Source of the DNA: Magnetococcales bacterium
GTDB lineage: Bacteria > Pseudomonadota > Magnetococcia > Magnetococcales > Magnetaquicoccaceae
Direction: 5' to 3'
NCBI GenBank assembly: GCA_015229095.1
Contig: JADGCE010000096.1
Span: 1 to 10,242 of the forward strand
DNA: 10,242 nucleotides
In this document: positions 7,701 to 10,242 of the stretch, in pieces
How positions within the stretch are numbered: the first letter of the stretch is position 1
Layout of the letters: each line of letters begins with the position of its first letter
Position numbers and translations under genes: made by a program
Notes under the pieces: generated by a model
What the model was told of the DNA's origin: nothing
The model's database searches: none
What the model saw: the letters and a program-made list of their open reading frames with translations, nothing else

Positions 7701-8639
7701 CATGGCCATTGCCATCTTCCCGACGAGCAAACGGAGTTGGCCGAATGGCTGCGTCAGCAACGCCGACTGGCCATAAAAAACGGCTTGAGCCCGGAGCGGC
7801 GGGCCCGTCTGGAGAGCCTGAACGTGATCTGGGACGCCCAGGAGGCGGAGTGGGATGCCATGCTGGTGGCCTTGCAACGGTTTCGCGCCGAGCACAACCA
7901 CTGCATCATTCCAACCCGGTTGCCGGAAAATCCCGCCCTGGCCCGCTGGGTGACCACCGTGCGGCGCCACCATGCCAACGGTGCCCTCTCCCCGGAAAAG
8001 GTGCAACAACTGACCGCCCTGGGCTTTGTCTGGGATGCCAAGGCCATTCTGTGGGAAGAGATGTTTGCGGCCATGGCAGAATTCCGCCGCCGGCACGGCA
8101 ACTGTCTTGTGCCAGAATCATACCAGGAAAACAACCAGTTGGCCTGGTGGGTGGTGACCCAGCGCAAGGCCTACAAAAGCGGCCAATTGGAGGCTGACCG
8201 TATTGAGCGTCTCAACGCCCTGGGATTTTTTTGGGATCCTCTGGAGGTGCAGTGGTATGAAATGTATCTGGCCCTGGTACACTATCGGGAGCAGCATGGC
8301 CGCTGCGTCATCACCCGTGGCACGGGAGATCCCCACCTGTCGGCCTGGATGGCCACCCAGCGACAGGCACGTCTGCACGGCCATCTCAGTCCGGTGCGTA
8401 TCGAGCGCCTGGACGCTTTGGGTTTTGTCTGGGATCCCAAAGAGGTGATCCTGGAGGAGATGCTGGCCGAGTTGACCGACTTCATGCGGCAGCACGGTCA
8501 CTGCAACGTGCCCGTACCCTGGGCGCACAATCCCGCCCTGGGGTTGTGGGTGCAATTCCAGCGACAGGAATATCACAAAGCCCGTCTGGATCCCAAACGG
8601 ATCGAACGCCTGGAGGCCTTGGGGTTTGTCTGGTCATGA
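4728..8639 (+). CDS. Apparently inactive PD-(D/E)XK nuclease-SF2 helicase fusion with nine helicase-associated repeats
   Basis: The 1303-residue protein resembles the DEAD/DEAH-like helicase family with an N-terminal restriction-endonuclease-like domain and C-terminal helicase-associated (HA, Pfam Helicase_assoc) repeats. Domains: nuclease-like (about 15-170), SF2 core (about 180-690), HA repeats (about 717-1303). The layout and linking phrases are preserved, for example VLLLSPSLAHLRETLLLW, MATYSAA, LPLRKRLLLSAS, LYGPA and NARCLSDGI, but the catalytic residues are not. The nuclease QxK is Q100-L-L102 (D86 is kept). Walker A GxGKT is G210-V-G-V-E214. DEAH is L330-E-S-Q333. Motif III TATP is SASS (356-359). 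Motif VI QxxGRxxR is ARAMGAIL (592-599). It should bind DNA through the HA repeats but not cut or unwind it. A 46-residue insertion (484-529) comes from a palindromic element. The ATG at 4728 is where family-like sequence begins; its ribosome site is weak. The intact frame argues against a recent pseudogene. Confidence 0.85.
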   Translation: MLPSHSHLPILLQRGLFNGISRFAQLEARLAALPSAEEQFVAFAVFAEAFLAIRTLPQAAEIWPEGKIPLEARRRHALPERILGADGIFRTLTGEIHPYQLLFRPQRPPLSRKEVTPFLELAERVPQPMLFSNCTLLPPPLRNHTGFHCVLGNDLDRLNSRDFNAMRRWMQGGGLPLERLPPTPQQARYAATLQPHWEQQERLLGLVAPGVGVELLALQWAQGMGSGRTVLLLSPSLAHLRETLLLWRRHVVGSDLVTAWVHGEAPGATDAAQVRQGDWDLPLLTESEGVRRFLNGRFQGVRVLMATYSAARIVARALVGSAPLDLGIFLESQEGIADPFALEESNLPLRKRLLLSASSQHASTSSRDAEGEPKRLWNLAEHPLYGPAIPVAPLDKAVADGVVRPWRLCMAIVSPQTTLGEEAQRLHISAAALPMLVARSGARHVQAYHGSPQEARAFAELPLRPWQSGATVAETQEEPPQPPALSIVSPTTGASPPTPTRDSVPGPCQGDNPPGPLVMDETMIKAQPPEHLSLCLEGSATAAEREALLRRYGQAERAILNTARCLSDGISPPAADLLFFSASPKKVKWDVARAMGAILSPSAAHSTEPPGATQAWLSVPLVLAASPPESPVESLMERTLASAQTLWELLQVLRELDPSLEEQIVQAGMRYGKTGAWPSHGLDGEGDPLMERFAVVGADDLPPEWRRLFWQQFLWQITSPWDRLFGQWQQNPEGKDAALQGWVEQQRRACRKGILRSDRKLRLQQAGFVWDLQQAAWDNQWQALQAFHRQHGHGRVPEHWPENPALAEWAKQQRQHWAKGLLSTQRMERLDALHFCWNLEQARWEGQFHAFLHFRQHQGHGKIPELWPENPALAFWAKEQRKEYSQGKLAPERQSLLEELGFCWDLEAAYWEEMFASLQHYREIHGHCLLPPSWPENPLLADWVGKQRRDWRGGRLSEERISRLNGLDFVWDPEEKAWQEQWALLAEFHAVHGHCHLPDEQTELAEWLRQQRRLAIKNGLSPERRARLESLNVIWDAQEAEWDAMLVALQRFRAEHNHCIIPTRLPENPALARWVTTVRRHHANGALSPEKVQQLTALGFVWDAKAILWEEMFAAMAEFRRRHGNCLVPESYQENNQLAWWVVTQRKAYKSGQLEADRIERLNALGFFWDPLEVQWYEMYLALVHYREQHGRCVITRGTGDPHLSAWMATQRQARLHGHLSPVRIERLDALGFVWDPKEVILEEMLAELTDFMRQHGHCNVPVPWAHNPALGLWVQFQRQEYHKARLDPKRIERLEALGFVWS
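6168..6313. mobile_element. In-frame palindromic element with 23-bp inverted repeats and 8-bp target duplication
   Basis: The element itself is 6176-6305 (130 bp); the feature includes both copies of the 8-bp direct repeat CAACCGCC (6168-6175 and 6306-6313). The ends 6176-6198 and 6283-6305 are inverted repeats matching at 21 of 23, starting GGCCTTGAKCATCGTTTCGY. Internal palindromes are CCAGGGACTCCGTCCCTGG (6226-6244) and a perfect 21-base one at 6251-6271. Element plus one duplication is 138 bp, exactly 46 codons. It is read as A484 to P529, including ALSIVSPTTGA and VMDETMIKA, with no stop. Without it the protein would read QPPEHLSLCLEG. One of the three forward phases is open, and two reverse ones. 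No transposase is encoded. Its position is the loop between the helicase motif IV region and the strand before motif V, where an insertion should be tolerated. Confidence 0.85.
6876..8636 (+). repeat. Tandem coding repeat: nine helicase-associated (HA) units of about 67 codons
   Basis: The conserved W of the unit-closing WD/WN occurs at residues 770, 837, 904, 971, 1035, 1102, 1169, 1235 and 1302: spacings 67, 67, 67, 64, 67, 67, 66, 67. Each full unit reads roughly W-x-F-x-x-F-x-x-H-G-H-C-x-x-P, then ENPALAxW, then QRxxxxxGxLxxxRxxRLxxLGFxWD. The first unit (about 717-771) lacks the HGHC/VP half. The last ends in VWS, and the protein stops directly there. The HA domain is a small helical module thought to bind nucleic acid. 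Confidence 0.9.
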
Positions 8640-8686
8640 CCGCTGAAGAGGGATGATTCCCTAGCCTCCGCCGTTTGCCAGCGGTC
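8638..8686 (+). terminator. Inverted repeat beginning in the stop codon, possible terminator
   Basis: GACCGCTG (8638-8645) pairs perfectly with CAGCGGTC (8679-8686), and nested inside is AGGGA (8649-8653) with TCCCT (8658-8662), loop TGAT. No T run follows, so this would not be a standard intrinsic terminator. It could protect the transcript 3' end or bind a regulator. Confidence 0.35.
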
Positions 8687-8722
8687 AGGGTGTACAAATG
8701 TGAACACTCTCACAGAAAAATA

Positions 8723-8750
8723 CTGACAATGACGGGATGGGTGTGTTAAT
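8723..8750 (+). promoter_or_regulatory. Candidate promoter for the GAF-domain gene
   Basis: CTGACA (8723-8728, 5 of 6 matches to -35) and GTTAAT (8745-8750, 4 of 6 to -10, with an extended TGT before it) are 16 bases apart. A second -10-like TAGAAT lies at 8791-8796 in an AT-rich stretch but has no good -35. The region 8687-8834 is clearly more AT-rich than its surroundings, which suits a promoter. Confidence 0.4.
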
Positions 8751-8834
8751 CTGCCGTCGGTGCCGTGTGGTTTTTTACTTATATTTTTCGTAGAATAGAG
8801 CATTTTCGCATCGACACAACTCTGAGAGGTTGCA

Positions 8835-9515
8835 GTGAAACAGGATCTGGCAAACGAGTGGCAAAAACTGAAGGCAAAACAGGAAGCACTGACCCGCAAC
8901 TGGAAGTCCAGCGGCAATCAGGATTTGCTGCATTTTTTTATGGAGATTCTGCCCAAGGTGGTGGATGCGGACCGTTGCAGTTTTTTCATCCATGATCCGG
9001 TCACCGACGCCGTATGGCTGCAGTGCGGCACCGGCCTGAAAGAGCGCAGCATCGTGATACCCAAGACCGGTTCCAATGTGGGACGGGTGGTGGCCACGGG
9101 GCGGCATGTTTCCATCGTCCGTCGGGAACAGCAATCGGAATTTGCCAAACAGGTGGAAGAAAAGGTGGGATATGTCACGCAAAACATGCTCTGCGTGCCC
9201 ATCAAGAGCCTGACCACGGACCAGGTGACAGGAGCCATCCAGGTCATCAACAAACGGGGCAACAACGGTCACCTGGGCTTTACCGACCAGGATCGGGAGC
9301 TGCTGGAGCGGGTGGCCGACCATGTGGGAATGGTGACGGAAAACATCTATCTCAGCCAGGAGATGGTCACGGTTTCCGACAAACTGCGTGGCAAGGTGGA
9401 TATGGCGGAGTGGGTGATCAAGTTATGGATGGGCTTCATGGGATTGGTCCTGTTGGCCGCCTTCGGTGTGATCGTCCATTTCACCCCCCACATGCTGGAA
9501 ATTTTGAAACGCTGA
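8835..9515 (+). CDS. GAF-domain protein with C-terminal transmembrane helix
   Basis: The 226-residue product opens with a short charged helix (1-27), then a GAF domain (about 28-172), and ends with one hydrophobic helix (about 195-216, WVIKLWMGFMGLVLLAAFGV region) and a short tail. GAF hallmarks are seen: DADRCSFFIHD, RSIVIPKTGSNVGRVVATGR, NMLCVPIKS, VTGAIQVINKR, and FTDQDRELLERVADHVG. Such domains bind cyclic nucleotides or other small ligands, or mediate dimerisation. The ligand is not predictable, but the N-K (139-140) and F-x2-D-x2-L pattern is typical of the phosphodiesterase/adenylate-cyclase type. No enzymatic output domain is present, so it is probably a membrane-tethered sensor or adaptor facing the cytoplasm. 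The start is GTG at 8835 with GAGAGG (8824-8829) upstream; no ATG fits as well. The next gene begins 26 bases later. Confidence 0.88.
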   Translation: MKQDLANEWQKLKAKQEALTRNWKSSGNQDLLHFFMEILPKVVDADRCSFFIHDPVTDAVWLQCGTGLKERSIVIPKTGSNVGRVVATGRHVSIVRREQQSEFAKQVEEKVGYVTQNMLCVPIKSLTTDQVTGAIQVINKRGNNGHLGFTDQDRELLERVADHVGMVTENIYLSQEMVTVSDKLRGKVDMAEWVIKLWMGFMGLVLLAAFGVIVHFTPHMLEILKR

Positions 9516-9541
9516 AGGGGCAACCGGCGGGGTTGTGCGTT

Positions 9542-10242
9542 ATGGTGCGCGTTCCATCCGAATTTTTGGGTCCACCCCCTGCGGGGACGTTGCCGGAAAC
9601 ACCCCTGATGGAATCGGTTGCCGATCCCTTTTGGGCGACGGAGGGTGGGCCTGAGCCAACGCCCGCCCCGTCGTCCGTCCCACTCCAGACACCCTCCGTC
9701 CCAGAGTCTCCTGCCGCCGCCCCCCCCGTTCCAAGCAACCGCGCCCCCGCCCACCAACGGCGCGTCCGCAACTCTGCCAGACGGGTCATCCCCTGGCAAC
9801 CCAGCGAAGAGAATACAGAGACGGCAAAACAGCTCTTGCAACCGCTGGAAGTCATCAAAGAGGGGAAGCCCCCTGTGCCATCCGAACCTGCCCGGGTACG
9901 GAGAGAGGGGAGCCGCGACTATGATTATGACCTGTACGACACGGAACCCTTCGACGTGCAGCGCGTGGAACTCACCACAACGACAAAAGGCCGTGCCATG
10001 GTGGTGGCCGACCAGCGCAGCGGCAAAGAAGAAGAGGCGATCGTCCGCCTCAGGTTTCCGCCCCAACTGCGCCCAACCCTCCCTGCGGAAAAGAGTCCCC
10101 CTGCGGCAAAAGCCACGCTGTTTTCACCAGAAGAGTGGAAAGCGGCATTCACCCAGTCGGAAAACCTCCCGACCGCCGGAAAAGGCCCGATCAGCAACCC
10201 GGCGCGGGCCTTGAGCATCGTTTCGCCCACAACGGGGGCTTC
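9542..10242 (+). CDS. Unrecognised proline-rich protein, 3' end beyond the window
   Basis: An ATG at 9542 opens a frame with no stop through the window edge: 233 codons and two bases. The N-terminal part (about 1-70) is rich in Pro, Ala, Ser and Val and probably disordered. It is followed by a basic patch (HQRRVRNSARRVIPW), a charged middle, an acidic/tyrosine segment DYDYDLYD (about residues 126-133), and a short beta-like region VELTTTTKGRAMVVADQRSG. I do not recognise it. GGCGGGG about 9 bases upstream is a fair ribosome site; GTG at 9545 and ATG at 9608 are alternatives. It follows the GAF gene by 26 bases, so it is likely co-transcribed and may work with it. From 10207 the frame enters a copy of the palindromic element, so the true C-terminus may be changed by it. 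Another open frame over the same bases is an Arg/Pro/Ser-rich shadow and ends at 10214. Confidence 0.6.
   Translation, partial: MVRVPSEFLGPPPAGTLPETPLMESVADPFWATEGGPEPTPAPSSVPLQTPSVPESPAAAPPVPSNRAPAHQRRVRNSARRVIPWQPSEENTETAKQLLQPLEVIKEGKPPVPSEPARVRREGSRDYDYDLYDTEPFDVQRVELTTTTKGRAMVVADQRSGKEEEAIVRLRFPPQLRPTLPAEKSPPAAKATLFSPEEWKAAFTQSENLPTAGKGPISNPARALSIVSPTTGA
10207..10242. mobile_element. Left end of a second copy of the in-frame palindromic element (cut by window edge)
   Basis: All 36 bases are identical to 6176-6211, from GGCCTTGAGCATCGTTTCGC onward. The copy is in the same orientation. Its first base is again a third codon position, so the gene reads ALSIVSPTTGA exactly as in the nuclease-helicase gene. 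The right end, duplication and length lie outside the window. Confidence 0.85.

Noticed and set aside
6522..8096. A 524-codon open frame on the minus strand antisense to the HA repeats
   Set aside because: It is a shadow of a GC-rich coding region. Its translation is Pro/Gln/Leu-rich with no domain, and it mirrors the repeat period of the sense gene.
6876..8636. The regular 200-base periodicity as a DNA-level repeat or CRISPR-like array
   Set aside because: The units are conserved at the protein level, not as DNA repeats; the period is a 67-residue domain, and there are no short identical repeats with spacers.
9618..10214. A 198-codon alternative frame over the last gene
   Set aside because: Its product is an Arg/Pro/Ser-rich string typical of a frame-shifted shadow, with no ribosome site. 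The frame from 9542 has more protein-like composition, follows the GAF gene closely, and remains open.

Overview
The window looks like a piece of a GC-rich Gram-negative chromosome, most likely from a proteobacterium. It carries a DgkA-type lipid kinase, release factor 3, a YfbR-like HD phosphohydrolase, and dense palindromic repeat modules between and inside genes. Such modules and helicase-associated-domain proteins remind me of Magnetococcales-type genomes, but that placement is a weak inference. I see no rRNA, tRNA, CRISPR array, phage gene or transposase.

Layout: (1) 3-416, minus strand, diacylglycerol kinase dgkA. (2) 738-2513, plus strand, a possible 55-residue membrane protein followed by prfC. 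(3) 2511-2728, a MITE-like element with 18-bp terminal inverted repeats and a TA duplication, built from four consecutive palindromes; it sits exactly on the prfC stop codon, between convergent genes. (4) 4357-2742, minus strand, a two-gene operon: an HD phosphohydrolase and a tandem-GNAT acetyltransferase, overlapping at GTGA. (5) 4358-4727, a divergent intergenic region with a candidate extended -10 promoter and repeat relics. (6) 4728-8639, plus strand, a 1303-residue protein with the architecture PD-(D/E)XK-like nuclease, SF2 helicase and nine helicase-associated (HA) repeats, in which nearly every catalytic motif appears to be lost while the frame stays open. (7) 8835-9515, plus strand, a GAF-domain protein with a C-terminal membrane helix. 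(8) 9542 to the window edge, plus strand, an unrecognised proline-rich protein, open at the edge.

The most interesting signals are in the right half. A 130-bp palindromic element (6176-6305) with 23-bp terminal inverted repeats and an 8-bp target duplication is inserted inside the nuclease-helicase gene. The net insertion is 138 bp, exactly 46 codons, so the protein gains 46 residues without a frameshift. The first 36 bases of a second copy, identical base for base, occur at the window edge inside the last gene, in the same reading phase, giving the same peptide ALSIVSPTTGA. This resembles the in-frame Rickettsia palindromic elements, but with a clear target duplication. The host protein is itself notable as an apparently dead nuclease-helicase with an unusually long HA repeat tail.

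The housekeeping genes on the left (dgkA, prfC) have no evident functional link to the right half. The GAF protein and the last gene are 26 bp apart and probably co-transcribed. Family assignments are from recalled motif patterns, not from a database search.
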